Shown: positions 1-11,216 of the stretch, in pieces
Position numbering within the stretch: the first letter of the stretch is position 1
Layout of the letters: every line of letters starts with the position of its first letter
Assembly: GCF_004337985.1 (NCBI RefSeq)
Contig: NW_021940922.1
Coordinates: forward strand, 899,382 to 963,381
Direction of reading: 5' to 3'
DNA length: 64,000 nt
From: Pyricularia pennisetigena
Taxonomy: Eukaryota; Ascomycota; Sordariomycetes; Magnaporthales; Pyriculariaceae
Notes under the pieces: generated by a model
Told to the model about the DNA's origin: nothing
The model's input: the letters and a program-made list of their open reading frames with translations, nothing else
Database searches by the model: none
Translations under genes and position numbers: made by a program

Positions 1-229
1 AAGATAAAAACAAGAAAAAGAAAAAAGTAACAAAAATCGAGAAAAGAGGAATAATAAAATAAAATTAAAAAAAATAAAATTAAAGAAAAAATAAAATATT
101 AAAAAAATAATCAAAAACCCGAAAATAGTAGTCAAAATACTTATTTATCCTTTAATAATATTATCAATAATCTCAATTAATCGGTTAAGGTTTTCAACAC
201 GCAAATTTTAAATTCGGCCTCAATTAACG

Positions 230-1060
230 CATTAATCCTCATTTCAGTGCTTAAACTAGACCCCCTGCTTCGCAGTTAATTTCAGGGTTTATCCATGAAA
301 CCAATAGCTCCACAGTTATAGCCAATTATAGCTTTGCAATGTACCTCTGGGTCCATCCAAAAAGCGTTTTGGTTTAGGTCTGAGGACAACTCGTCGACTT
401 TTGCCGTTCAAGGCGGTATTTTCGGCATTTTGTCGATTAAAACTTCGTAACAAAAAATATAAATAAAAATTGTAAATGAGCGGTTTGCACTTTGAATGTA
501 ACATTTTGATACGGTTATTAACAACGATTTATTTTTGTTTGAATACGTACAATTGGGCGAATTCGATACTATTTGCCTTTAATCCGTTTATGGCGGTACT
601 GCTTTTTTCGATTTTTTGTCGATTTTGGATATTCGTTTATATTATTTTTATTTCTGACCAAATTTTGGAATCTTTGTACGTGGGCGTGGTATACGTATAA
701 ATGTTAGTATATTATAGGCTAAACTACGTACCTTGTCATGAGAGCCGTCAGATAAACGGACAGGTAAAATATATTCATTATAATACAAAATTTATAATTG
801 AACCGCTTTTGCATTTTTACCAATTTAAACGATGTTAAAACCAGAACCTGAAGGTGTCAATTGGACTGTATAATGTAAAGGCCATGGCTAAAACAAGGGT
901 AAACCAACAGGATACGTATAAAGATAGAAAACTAATTGTTTTGTTCTAAGTATAGGAATAGGTCCGTTACAGGTCCGAAGGTCTATATATATAGACCTTT
1001 AGGCCCATCATTATCCTAGTCAGAATTGTGCATAAATAATATTCAGAAACAAGGATTAAA
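230..1060 (+). repeat. Dispersed repeat family RepA, copy 1
   Basis: A degenerate repeat that recurs at about 17290-18010 and 20690-21420 in the same order of segments. One end has a block reading (on the opposite strand) CGGCGAAATGCGACAA followed by TGTCCTCAG. The middle has an A/T-rich block around a conserved gtataacggc/caattgg stretch. The far end has a block containing ttttaccaatttaaacga. The copies differ mainly by C/T and G/A changes, as expected after RIP. No coding capacity was seen. Confidence 0.6.
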
Positions 1061-1589
1061 TATCATGTATTAACAGACCTCCACCTGAAATCCAATTTGT
1101 AATATTAATGTTGATTAATTTGTTTTTACTTCAACTAATTAATTAAAGTTTGTGAACAAAAAACACAATAATGTTTGTATATCTACCAGTATATAATAGA
1201 TATATTGAAGTTTTTTTTTTGGTTTTATAAACAGCTTTGGTTAATCAGTTGATTTCTAAATTAAATGTATGTTAAAATAAGAAAATTAGTAAGAAACTTA
1301 TTTTCAACGATAATTGCATTAACTTGGCACCATTACGACGGTGACAATACTTGTTTTATAGCATATAATAAGTACTTGTAATGATAGTCTGTATGAAATA
1401 TAATATATCGAAAAGTCAAGAACATATTTAATATTTAAATATGGATATATCTAAAGGAGCTATAACAGCGGTTTCTGCGCTCAAAACATAACAACTGTCT
1501 AAATATTGCAACGCGGATTACCCTGTATTTTTACCAGTTTTTTATTTCAATCTTTAGTTGCAAACAATAGTTACATTGTCACTTTTTGC

Positions 1590-1770
1590 GAATTTAATGC
1601 GAATAATGTGCCAATACCCGCTATAAACGGCGAAATGCGACAAGTTGTCCTCAGATTAAAACGAGCGCGGTCTTTTCGGACAAAATGATTGGCCGAAAGG
1701 CCATGTGGTTCAAAGGAATATGGAGCGCTTGGTCCCCCTTGCGAAACGGGGGGTCTAGTCTAAACATGAA
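1590..1770 (+). repeat. RepA terminal fragment
   Basis: This fragment contains CGGCGAAATGCGACAA and TGTCCTCAG, and further on the GGGGGGTCTAGTCTAAAC end. The same blocks occur at 22430-22580 (same strand) and, inverted, at 247-420 and 20160-20330. It is a terminal part of RepA without the internal AT-rich block. Confidence 0.6.
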
Positions 1771-2375
1771 AACCAAATAAAACCACGGTTCTAAGTACAT
1801 TAATCTCAATTATAATCTTATAAAAACATGTTGAATTTGTATTGTTCTGTTTTTTTTTAATCTATCAAATTGCGTAAGATTTACAAAGATAGTATTTTAT
1901 AGAATTAAATACAAGTTTTTATAGAATATTTATTGAAGTGGATAAGTAAATGCGATCTGCACCATCAAGCTGGCCAAAACTAAAATTATTTAACTCGTAT
2001 TTTTGATCGTAAATTATATCGTCAATAATATTAAATAACTAAATATAAACGTTAATTTAAAAAACATAAAATAAATATAATATTCGAATATTATTGTGAA
2101 TGATATGCGTTATTTAGCATCTAATGGGTCCACTTTTAATTGTATAGAAGCCATAATAGATAGTGCCGAAGTGGGGCTGTCGGGGTTATCGGATCTTTTA
2201 TTATATTTCGCATTGGAAGAATTGTGGTTCAACGGTTAGCGAATGGGGTTTACCCCGTACCGGGTTTAACACCCATCCTGCACCTACGAATTAGCTACGC
2301 TGTATGAGGTTGAAACTTTCACCAAATTGGCAAATGAGTGCGAAACCAAAAATGGGTTGTATGGAAATATGGGTG

Positions 2376-3040
2376 TGTGAGGAGGTTACGAGATAGAATA
2401 AGCTTAGTCTTGAACGCGGGGAAAAGTGGGTCACGTATAAGGCTGATGGAACGTTGAAATGGCAGATAACCGTCTGCTAGCGGGTAATAGAGATGATATA
2501 TTGTTGTTGCACAATCGATTCGTTGAATCGTTGAATCGATGAAGGTATGAAGGTGACAAATCTAAGGCTAAATTGTGAATTACGTGTTCGAATCCGTAGG
2601 TGCAGATCTTCGATCCGGATGTCCGGAATGCGGGGTCACGTCACATGATTTGGCCTTATTCATGTGACTGACCTGCCGACCTATTGAGCCTAACGGCCCA
2701 TTAAGCCTAACGGCCTATTGTGCTTATGCATGCACAGAAAATCTGCGACCACAACGGGATTCGAACCCACGCACTTCAACAACGTATATATGATATAGAT
2801 TATGGTACGTGCATTATACCACTAAGCTAGATGAAATATGACGTATTTGTTTTGTTGTTGAAACTATGAACAAAGACGTGATATATAAAGCTTTGTGTGT
2901 ATAAGCGCGTATACGTTTTATGTGTTATTTATTTATTTATTTATTCGATGCAGGGTGACTAATAAAATTAGCCCGTGCAAGCCGTGAAAAGATAATGCAG
3001 GGTAGCTAATATAATTAGCCCTGCGCTAGCCATGTTCACA
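2376..3040. mobile_element. TG...CA element with tRNA-like Pol III boxes, copy 1
   Basis: A 665-bp unit beginning TGTGAGGAGG and ending GTTCACA, giving a short terminal inverted repeat TGTGA/TCACA. It is flanked by a 5-bp direct repeat GGGTG (2371-2375 and 3041-3045) that reconstitutes the interrupted Copia LTR. A second complete copy lies at 48667-49307 with its own 5-bp duplication CAATC, and a 3' fragment at 44135-44381. The ends and 5-bp duplications are those of an LTR inserted by a retroviral-type integrase, so a solo LTR or a TRIM is the best reading. Unusually, it carries tRNA-like A and B boxes. No protein-coding frame was seen. Confidence 0.8.
2738..2840 (-). promoter_or_regulatory. 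tRNA-like Pol III promoter (A and B boxes)
   Basis: On the minus strand, TAGCTTAGTGGTATAATGC (2829-2811) fits an A box. GGGTTCGAATCCC (2768-2756) fits a B box, 43 nt downstream. A run of four T follows about 17 nt after the B box and could end Pol III transcription. The predicted acceptor arms do not pair, so this is a tRNA-derived promoter or SINE head, not a functional tRNA gene. It is repeated in the 48667-49307 copy. Confidence 0.55.
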
Positions 3041-3190
3041 GGGTGTTTTTTGAACAACCCATACAAAATAGTTTTTCGGAAAATCATGCGCGGCACCTGA
3101 ACGCCTTTGGCGTGCGGACCCCAATTTGAATGTCGGAAAGCATATAAGAGAAACGAAGCAAAATTTCCCCCACCAATGAATTTAAATTAT

Positions 3191-3507
3191 TAATCCCAAA
3201 ATTGTTAAACCATATAATTATTATAATTTCATTGCATAAGGAGTAAAAGCTCGAATTACAGATCACGCGCCCGTCGCTTTTCATTTTGGGCTTTTTGGTC
3301 ACGTAACATTCCCCGTGACCTGACACGTGACCAGTCCCCATTTGACCCTAAACCTAAAGGGTTAGGGTTTAGGTTATAGTCCTTTCAACTCTTTTTCTAG
3401 CACAGATTTAATGTCAATATTCCCCTTTAAACCTGGCTGTGTAATCCTTTTCCGCAGATAGTCCGTATATTAACATGGAAATCGATGAATTTCAAAACTC
3501 GACGGTT
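3191..3507. other. Non-coding spacer
   Basis: No gene or recognised element was seen. A short ccctaaacctaaagggttag stretch near 3345 is only two imperfect telomere-like units. Confidence 0.5.
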
Positions 3508-4075
3508 TATTAACCATGTGGGTTACTAACAGGGGTTTAGGTATTAACCTAGGTGCGGCGTGGTGCTAGCTGCGCTATAAGGCCTGTAATTGCAGGACCT
3601 AAATGCACTAAATTGTTCACTTGAATTGTTCACTAATTTTGGGATTAATAGATTCGATTTATTTGTGGGGGAAACTTTGCTTTATATCCCTTACATACTC
3701 TCCGACATCGAAATGGGAGTCCACACGCCAGAAAGCGTTCCGGTGCCGCACACGATTTTCCGAAAAATTATTTTGTATGAGTTATTGAAAAAACACCCTT
3801 ATTTCCATACAAACCATTTCTGGGATCGCACTAATTTGCTAATTTGGTGAAAAATTTCAACCCGGTACAGGGTAGCTGACTCGTAAGTGCAGGGTGGGTG
3901 TTAAACCCGGTACAGGGTAAACCCCATTCGCTGACCGTTGACCCACAATTCCTCCAATATAAAATATAATAAAAGGTCCGATAACCCCGACAGCCCCACT
4001 TCGGCATTATTTATTCTGGTTTATATAGAAATAAAAGTGGACCCATTACATGTTAAATAACGCATATAATTAACA
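3508..4075 (-). repeat. Copia-1 3' LTR
   Basis: A 568-bp LTR homologous to 10656-11216, 22933-26779 (less its insertion), 38567-39123 and 43581-44134. Its internal edge (4075) abuts a purine-rich tract on the minus strand. The first bases of the outer edge have drifted (TATTAACC against TGTTAACA elsewhere). Confidence 0.9.
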
Positions 4076-4090
4076 CCCCCTTTCTTCTGC
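4076..4090 (-). other. Polypurine tract of Copia-1
   Basis: The minus strand reads GCAGAAGAAAGGGGG and then immediately the LTR TGTTAATT. The plus-strand Copia-2 has the equivalent AAAAGAGAGGGGG at 38554-38566, next to its 3' LTR. Such a tract primes plus-strand DNA synthesis. Confidence 0.8.
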
Positions 4091-4624
4091 TACTACTCAC
4101 ATAAAGTCGGAAAAAAAGGTGTATAAAAAAAAATAAAACCATAAAAAAAATCCCCCTTGTGTCCCAACCCGACTCGAACTACCGATATAAACCCCCTGGA
4201 TAATTAAGCCCTTTGTACCAACTTATTACCCCCGAAGCGAACGAACCCACGAATTGGAAAAAAACCCCCAAAATCATAATAACCCCCAGATTTGAACCCC
4301 CGATTTGCATAATATTAACACACGGAATTAATTATAAAACCAGGTAGCTAATTTGGCTGTTCGCTGGTAATAGTCCAAGCCAGGCATATTATATAGGGTA
4401 TTTCGAATATGTAAATCGCCCAAAACACCAGCTTTTTCAATTCTAATTTAATTTTTGGTAAAAAGTCGGTATAAATTGCTTATTAATTAACCTGTGCAGG
4501 GTAAATTCGGGTAATACGGACGGTATTGGGCTGACAGAAATTCAATATTGCAAATTAAGGAAATATGGTGGGTAATTAGCCAGCGAATTAATTATATAAT
4601 ACCCTAAAATTGAATGAGTAAAAA

Positions 4625-5460
4625 TTAAGCTTTTAGGGGTTTAAACCTTATAAGCTCTAAGAAAGACTTTGTAAATTGGAAGCGTTGGGGGTTTTGCTAG
4701 GCCATTAGGGGGTATTTGTTTGGATTCCAGGTATTTTAAAGTCATCAATCCTTTTGTGACTGATTCCCGTACTTAAAAAATTTTAATAACGTATATTTAA
4801 TATACTGGTAGTGCGTAAGGTTATACAGGTTAACTATAAAATTTTTATTTTTTCCAAGTATTGCAATAGGGCCGTTTATAGGCAGTCCAATCTTGATAAA
4901 CAAGTTTTTAAACCATAATGCTTCACGCAGGGCTTCCGCTAAAGCATCGGTTTCAGTTTTTGGAATGCTTAAAACCATAATATTAACCTTTTTGCACTTC
5001 CACATTATAGGGCCCCCAAATAAGGTATATAAATATCCGTAAATGGATTTTAAATCTGCCCTAGCCCCGGTAGAATTGCTATTATTAAACCCAAGTAATT
5101 TAAAACCTTTAAAACCCCTTATTATAAAATTAGATGGTAATTCGGTTTTAAATACTTTATTTCCGTAATAAATAAATAAAGATTTAGTACCCGTTAAAGA
5201 ACGTAAGAGGTTTTTAGCTGCCGTTAAATGGATTATAGTAGTTTTTGCTAAAAAACGTAAAAGCTATTAAACCGTAAAACCGATATCCGGGCTCGTTAAT
5301 AGCATTAAATACAGAAAGGTTCCGATAAAACGTTGTAATAATTTGATTATTAGCGCATTTACGGGCTTATCCCCGCTATATTTTAGCATACCCGGTCGTA
5401 AAGGAATAAATATAGGTTTGCAATCAATTAATCCGAACGTTGCTAATATTTCCTTTATAT
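4625..5460 (-). pseudogene. Copia-1 RNase H domain, decayed
   Basis: This matches the better-preserved RNase H of Copia-2 (37328-38017), including the W-K-C-K-K, E-T-D-A-L-A-E-A-L-R-E and C-terminal F-K-P-L-K-A stretches. The frame is broken by substitutions and shifts, and only an 86-codon piece (4745-5005) is open. RNase H would remove RNA from the RNA/DNA hybrid during reverse transcription. Confidence 0.75.
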
Positions 5461-5476
5461 ATTAATTTCAATGGAG

Positions 5477-6853
5477 TTAAAATAGGTGTTTGGGCCTATC
5501 CCTTATAATTTGAACCCCTAAACAATAGGCTGCAAGGCCCCTGTTTTCCAACGCGTATATGTTATTGAAATGGGCTTTTAAATCCTGAATATATTGCAAT
5601 TTAGGACCTATTAGCAGGCAATCGTTTACAAAGGTAACGATAAAATGTTTGGATTTAACGTTATAAGAGACAGCGGGATTAGAAATTAATGGCTTACAAC
5701 CCTTTTTAAAAAGTAGGTTTTTAAGTTTATTTTGCCATTTTCTTGGACCCTGTTTCAAACCATATAGCGCCTTTTCCAACTGTATAACCTGCAATTCTTT
5801 CGGGTTATAACCCATTTCCACTAAAATCTTAGCGGTGGTAAGGTTACAATTTTTTGCCCATTCTTTAAAACCGTCTGGAATTTGCAAATATATATCCACG
5901 TCGGTAAAGTTACTATTTAAAAACGCCCCGATAAAATCGATTTGTTTTATTTCCCAATTTTGTGCATTACTTATAGCTAATAATATACGCCAGGTTGGTG
6001 GTATACTAATGCTAGCAAAGATTTCGATATAATTTAGGCCTTCGACCTGTAAAAAACCCCTAATAACAAGCCTAACTTTGTATTTTATACGTTTATTATT
6101 TTCATCCTTTTTTAATTTAAATATTGGCCGGGTAGAAACGAGTTTACGGCCTGTAGGCAATTTAATTTTAGGGATAAAACGGAAGGTTTTTGCAGTAACG
6201 ATTTGGTCGAATTTAAACGCTAAAACAGCTAACCATTTAGCATTTTTTAGGTTATTTAAGGCCTGTTGGTAATTATTTGGTTTACCATTTTTAGTGGGCT
6301 TTTTCTTTATTTTCTTTTTGGCTTGAAAATAAGGATAATGCACGTAATTTATATCCATTAGATCTGGGTTTTCGAACTGCGAATTTAACTCCATATTCTG
6401 TATTTTAGGTGCTGAAGACACCGGAATTTCCGTTGTTTTAGGTATTGGATTAGGTACCGTTACCGTTATAGGCTCTGGGGGGCGAACGGTAGGCTGTACA
6501 GGCCTGGCGGGCACTGTATTTTTAGGGTTTAAATACCCTGTAACGGGTGGTAACTGCCCTGTAACCGGTGGTAAATGCCCTGTATTTTCAGTGTTTTTTA
6601 GGGGATAATTATCCCCTGGAACGCTATTGATTTCGTTTTCAAATTTAAAATTAAAATCCCCCTTTAAATCTGTATTTTCCCACTTTGAAATCTGTAGCGT
6701 TTCCCCTGAAATAACCAAATTTTCAGCGGTTATACCTTTTATAATTTTTACGGTAAAGGTTTTGTATACGGCCCGTTTAGCGGGTGCGTAAACCAACGTT
6801 GTAAAATTTAATAAATGGGTTAAAAGTTTTACCGTTTCAGTGCGGGGAACCAA
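5477..6853 (-). pseudogene. Copia-1 reverse transcriptase region (458-codon open segment)
   Basis: This is the longest open piece of Copia-1 pol. The first ~190 residues are the proline-rich linker between integrase and RT. The rest matches the copia-type RT family (RVT_2): V-R-L-V-I-R-G-F near residue 260, then Q-I-D-F-I-G-A-F-L-N, then K-A-L-Y-G-L-K-Q-G-P-R. The catalytic YVDD position reads F-V-N-D (codon AAC at 5624-5626), so the first essential Asp is Asn and the enzyme should be inactive. The same substitution is present in Copia-2. The frame starts and ends at mutations, so the segment is a fragment of a larger Gag-Pol. Confidence 0.85.
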
Positions 6854-7600
6854 TTTATTAAACTTTTGGCGTTTTTCCAGCGGTATAATAGCCTGGCATA
6901 CAGTACCAATAACCCGAGAATGCCCTAAATTGGGTTTATACGGTAATCCAGGTTAAAATTCGGAATAAAATTCCTCGTAGGGTGTTAAATCCCTATTGAT
7001 TACCGCTGTACGGTTAATTAAATCAATTACGGCAGGTAGTAAATAATATTATAAATATAATGGTAAACACGCCGCTAGAATGGTAGACCGAAGCTTATCC
7101 AAAATAATCCTAACGGACCGTTCCGTTAATCCGTTTTGGCCGTGGTTATAAGGATTCGAAATGCTAAAATTAACATTTTTGCTTGTAAACCAATTTTAAA
7201 GGTTTGTATTAACTTTATACCCCCCATCGAAGTGAAAATTTAGGGGGTAACGCCCGTACGTAGCCTTTAAAGCCCTAAAAAGGCCTTTAATAGCCACTAA
7301 AACCGTAAATCCGGTTTTATTTTTTAGTGGGATAGACCACCGAAAACGTGATTTTCGGTCCACTGATAACAAAAATACGGGCTTTTTGTTGTGAGGATTA
7401 AGCTTAAGGGTCATTGTATCACCCATAATAAAATCGAGAATATTAGGGGGTGTAAGGAGTGCGACCTTATTTGTACGCCTAGCAAAAATGGCTTTAATAT
7501 AAGCAATACAGGTAATTGCCCTAATTTTGTCGAAATTAGGTAGACCTTTTGTGATTTTGGCGGTTTTTTTTTAGCAATAGTAACCTTATATACCCCAAAC
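6854..7600 (-). pseudogene. Copia-1 integrase core, decayed
   Basis: The open piece 7196-7426 (76 codons) includes L-S-V-D-R-K-S-R (first catalytic Asp) and F-H-F-D-G-G (second Asp). Downstream in the element, past a stop, comes N-G-L-T-E-R-S-V-R, which carries the Glu of the DDE triad. This is the rve integrase core of Copia. The matching stretch of Copia-2 is where the young Gypsy element inserted. Confidence 0.8.
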
Positions 7601-8581
7601 GCCTATGCTATAACAGGGCTTTTTAGGGCTGGATTTCGTTATAATTACCTGTAATTCCGTCTCCTTCAAGGGTTAACCAACCGTCCGTAGTCCGTTTTAG
7701 GCCTAAAGGGAGGTAATTTACAGGGGCCTGCTTTAAATCCAATAATAAAGGAGGTTTTAACAACGGGTTTCTTGTGTGGGAAATCTCCTTTTTTTCGGAA
7801 ATAGTCCCTTTTGTATTAGGTTGTTTAAAAGGGTTATTTAGTGGCGTACCGGGCCTACGGGACCTAATTTCACGTGAACTTTCAGGGCTTTTACCGCTAA
7901 GCTTTTGCGTTACAGGTAAATTTACGGCTATTTCCGTATTTTGTTCGGGATTTAGTTTTTCCGTTACCGTATTTTCTTCTGGTTCCGAATCGGTGTAAAT
8001 TTTATAGTCCTCGTAATTTTCGGATTTATATTATTTAGTTTTACTTCCAACGGGGCTGCGTAACCTTTTGTAACCCCCTGTAAGGCTATGTTAGAAACGG
8101 TGTTATATTCACCTATTACACAGGCGTAATTCGAAATTTTTGGTATATTTCGAATAAGGATATCGCACCCTTTAACCTCTAAACAAAACGAATGTTTAAA
8201 AGTATTTAAACGTCCCCACGCCTAGCGATCCTTATTGTATAAGGTATTTTTTAATAATAAACCCCCTGTGTCACCATATATAAAACCACTAACGATATTT
8301 ATTCCAAACGAGGGGATATATAAAACGTTATTTAACGTAACCTTTTTAAATTCGTAAGTTTTTTGGCCGTAACGGACTTGTATTTTCGCAGTTCCGTTGC
8401 CTACAGACCTAACAGGGCCACCTCCTGTACCGATTTCGACTGTAAAACCGGGGGTATAATCGGTAAAAAATTGCTTATTTGCAAAAATATGGTGCGTATG
8501 ACCTATATTGTACAGGATAAGGTAACCTAATTTCCATAGTTTAGGGGTCCCTTTTACGCCGCGTCCAGGTTTCGTTTTAGC
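7601..8581 (-). pseudogene. Copia-1 protease and pre-integrase region, decayed
   Basis: By comparison with Copia-2 (28870-29420) this is the aspartic protease region. The stretch around 8480-8500 reads N-I-G-H-T-H-H-I-F-A-N-K-Q-F-F, where Copia-2 has D-T-G-N-T-Y-H-I-F-A-N-K, so the active-site Asp is lost here by a G-to-A change. A conserved L-Y-I-P-S-F-G-I-N block follows near 8310. Stops interrupt the frame throughout. Confidence 0.65.
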
Positions 8582-9856
8582 TTAAAAATTAGCTGCTAAA
8601 ACCTGTGGCTTTAGCGTTTTACCGGTATCGGTTTCCGAATCCGAATCCGAACGTAATTCTATAATTCCGTTAATAGCGGAATTAACCTGCTGTTCCAGGG
8701 CGTTATACGTTACGCCTTCGTTAACGTTACCTGGAATCGAGCCCGTAGATAATTCGAAATGCATAAAAATTATAGACGTTCCAGCGGTTAATTCGTTGGA
8801 GGAGGATTTAGTATTTTTTGCAAAAGCAGAATCCGAATTAGAGTTTTTACTTTTTTTTCGAGATTTAGAGGTGTTTTCCTGCCCATTATTTTCCTTCTTA
8901 GCGCCTTTTTTAGCGTTTTTTTTTGCTCGTTGTTTTTGCATTCAAACCTATAACTAGCGGCCTTAGCCGTTATAAAGCCTGAAATCGAATTTTCGGATAT
9001 AAGGTCCGCGATAAGGTATTACAAATTTAATTTTTCCGAATTTTGGCCTATTGCCTGCAGGGCCCGTGGGGTATTGCGTTGGCGTTCGGACCAAATAGGG
9101 AATATCCCTTCCAGGGCCCGTAGGTACTGATTTCGAACGTTTACGGGGCTAATTTGCACGTTGGTATTCGTTAATCTAGCTACCAGTAAGTTAAAACGGC
9201 TGTTAAACTCAGGTATTATTCCTTTAAATTTCGAAAAATTTAAGGCGTGGAATTCCCGATATAATGAATCTCGATTAAGTTCGGGTGCAACGGAATAGCT
9301 ATCTTCCAGGGGTTTATAAGCCGTTACGGGGTTGGAATGCCATGCAATGGATTTTAAAAGTTCCTTAGTTAAACTAATTTTTATAAGTAATAGTAGGACT
9401 GATTTCTCGTGTTCCGGTAGGGTATAACCAATTTCAGGGTTGGAAATAAATTCCGCTGCTTTTATAGCCCTGAATTGTACTATTAATGCCTATTTCCACA
9501 AATCGTAGTTGCTAACCCCTACTAATTTATAATTTTCGGGGAAGGAAAATACCCGTTTCGATAGTTTTTTACCTATCCCGTCACCTAAAATTAGGTTACC
9601 AGGTGGATCAAAGGGTGCGGTAACGGGTTTGCTTTCCGAATTACCATTAAAATTAGTGGAATTACCGCTTTTTAGGGTTAATAGGGCAGTTAACTGTTGA
9701 ATTGTTTTTTTAAAATTGATCCATTTGCGTAGTTACCGCTTTTAATTGCAGGTGTTGGGCCTGTAATTTAGCGGTTAAAACTTCGTTTGGGCTGGGTTTA
9801 GGTCCCCTATCTGTTGGAATTGGGTCTGAAAGGCCCGAAATAGGGCTAATGTCCAT
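8582..9856 (-). pseudogene. Copia-1 gag, decayed
   Basis: The likely start codon is at 9856, reading M-D-I-S-P-I-S-G-L; Copia-2 has M-E-D-S-P-I-S-G-F at 27591. The C-terminal 119 codons (8582-8941) are open. They contain a lysine-rich segment and then an acidic S-D-S-D-S-E-T-D stretch before the stop. No CCHC zinc knuckle was seen. Gag would form the virus-like particle. Stops and small shifts interrupt the middle. Confidence 0.75.
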
Positions 9857-10136
9857 TATAGGGTAACCTAAATTATAGTTGCAATTCGCTAATTTATAGT
9901 TATAATTAATTAATTTAATTGCCTAAGGGTAAATACCCTATTTATTTTAGGATTTGCTATACCGTTTGCCTTTTAACGGGTATAGGCCTGTAAATGCCAA
10001 TTACAGGGCTTATTGCTATTTTCAGTGGTTAAAGTCCACTAAAATACAGGGTTGGAATCCCTGAAATCCCTAATTAATAGGTGCCCTGGTATTTGTACCA
10101 ATCCAAGTGCACGTAACGAATTTAATTCGTTAAGTA

Positions 10137-10200
10137 GGTGCAGGGTAGACTGCAGGGTATCGTGCAGGGTAAACTGCAGGGTATCGTGCAGGGTAAATTA
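10137..10200 (-). repeat. TGCAGGGTA-type minisatellite in the Copia-1 leader
   Basis: Imperfect tandem units of about 12 bp alternating tgcagggtaaac and tgcagggtatcg lie in the untranslated leader between the primer-binding site and gag. The same array, with different unit counts, is at 27238-27310 (Copia-2, inverted) and 43088-43125 (Copia-3). Confidence 0.75.
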
Positions 10201-10636
10201 ACCATTAACGTAATTCCGCTAATGGTTTTGTGGGTTATTGTAAACCCTGTTAAACGCACTAGGATTTAGTGGGCTATTAGCGAGCGAATATAGGGGTTTT
10301 TGGCCCTAACCCGCTAGCGTGAACCCTACTAAAAATTTGAGCCAATTACAGTGGTGTGCACGATCCACAAAAACCACACCAAAAATTTTGGATTTGCAAT
10401 ACAAGCGATCGCTGCAGTACCTGAAAGGGCCTAAATCGAACGTTAATTTTTAGCGATCCCCATTGTAAATACAGGGGGGTTAGGTGCTGAATTAGCGCTT
10501 AAAACCAACAATTTTGCACAAAAACAGCAATATCTTTGTCAATATACGTGCTGTAAAAATGCGACAATAACCAAAATAAAGCCTAAACTTCAGGCTTTCC
10601 AGCGATGCAAAATGCATTTTAATGCACAAGCTAGAG

Positions 10637-10655
10637 CCTCTCCGGGCTTATAACC
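10637..10655 (-). other. Copia-1 primer-binding site, half-tRNA type
   Basis: The plus strand reads CCTCTCCGGGCTTATAACC and then the LTR. This is the sequence a primer tRNA would carry. GGGCTTATAACC resembles an anticodon stem-loop, not a tRNA 3' end. Priming from a tRNA cut in the anticodon loop is known for Drosophila copia with initiator tRNA-Met. The same motif, with small changes, follows the 5' LTRs at 26780 and 43562-43580. Confidence 0.55.
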
Positions 10656-11216
10656 TGTTAACAATATGGGTTGTTAACAGGGGGTTAGGTATTAGCTTAA
10701 GTGCGGCGTGGTGCTAATTGCGTTGTAAAAACCTGTAATTACAAGGTTTAAATGCACTATATTATTCACTAATTTTTGGATTAATAGATTTGATTCATTG
10801 GTGGGGGAGACTTTGCTTTGTCTCCCTTACATACTTTCCGACATCGAAGTGGGGGTCCGCACGCCAGAAAGCGTTCCGGTGCCGCACACGATTTTCCGAA
10901 AAATTATTTTGTATGCGTTGTTGAAAAAACACCTTTATTTCCATATAAACCATTTCTGGGTTCGCACTGATTTGCTGACTTGGTGAAAATTTCAATTAAA
11001 TACGGGGTAGCTGACTCGTAAGTGCAGGGTGGGTATAAGACCCGTTACAGGGTAAAACCCCATTTGCTGACTTTGAATCGCAACTCCTGCACCACACACA
11101 CAAGATATAACAGAAAATCCGACAGCCTCAACAGCCCCACTTCGGCACTATCTATTGTGGCTTATATACAAATAAAATTGGACCCATTGCATGCTAAATA
11201 ACGCGTATAATTAACA
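10656..11216 (-). repeat. Copia-1 5' LTR
   Basis: A 561-bp LTR, TGTTAACA...TTAACA on the plus strand, in inverted orientation. It is about as long as the other Copia LTRs and differs from the 3' LTR at many C/T and G/A sites, so the copy is old or RIPed. Confidence 0.9.

Larger units (their letters stand above)
1..2094. other. AT-rich repeat debris without a gene
   Basis: No reading frame here looks coding; the few open stretches are 60 to 75 codons of low-complexity AT-rich sequence. The stretch holds two pieces of a dispersed repeat family (RepA, entered separately). The composition and the lack of any intact frame fit old RIP-mutated repeats. Confidence 0.7.
2095..3190 (+). mobile_element. 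Copia LTR remnant, split by a nested element
   Basis: The left part (2095-2375) matches the start of the Copia LTRs seen at 22933 and 38567: TG, then a block with ATATGCGTTATTT, then GTGCCGAAGTGGGGCT. The match resumes at 3041 with the block leading to TTTTTCGGAAAATC and fades near 3190, so the LTR 3' end is lost. The interruption 2376-3040 is a nested insertion flanked by GGGTG on both sides. No Copia internal sequence follows, so this is a solo or truncated LTR. Confidence 0.8.
3508..11216 (-). mobile_element. Complete but decayed Copia retrotransposon (Copia-1)
   Basis: Both LTRs are present (3508-4075 and 10656-11216, 568 and 561 bp, about TGTTAA...TTAACA). A polypurine tract lies next to the 3' LTR and a primer-binding site next to the 5' LTR. 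On the minus strand the internal order is gag (9856 to 8582), protease/pre-integrase, integrase, reverse transcriptase, RNase H (ending 4625). That is the Ty1/copia order. Frames are broken by many stops in place of Gln/Trp codons, so the copy is dead. The bases flanking the two LTRs (CGGTT and AGATT) do not form a target duplication, so one edge has probably been rearranged. Confidence 0.92.

Noticed and set aside
2738..2840. A functional tRNA gene on the minus strand (and its copy near 49030-49110).
   Set aside because: A and B boxes fit, but the acceptor arms do not pair, and the A-to-B stretch is too long without a convincing intron. It is part of a repeated mobile element.
3335..3385. 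Telomeric repeat (ccctaaacctaaagggttag).
   Set aside because: Only about two imperfect units in each orientation; too short to be a telomere or telomere scar.
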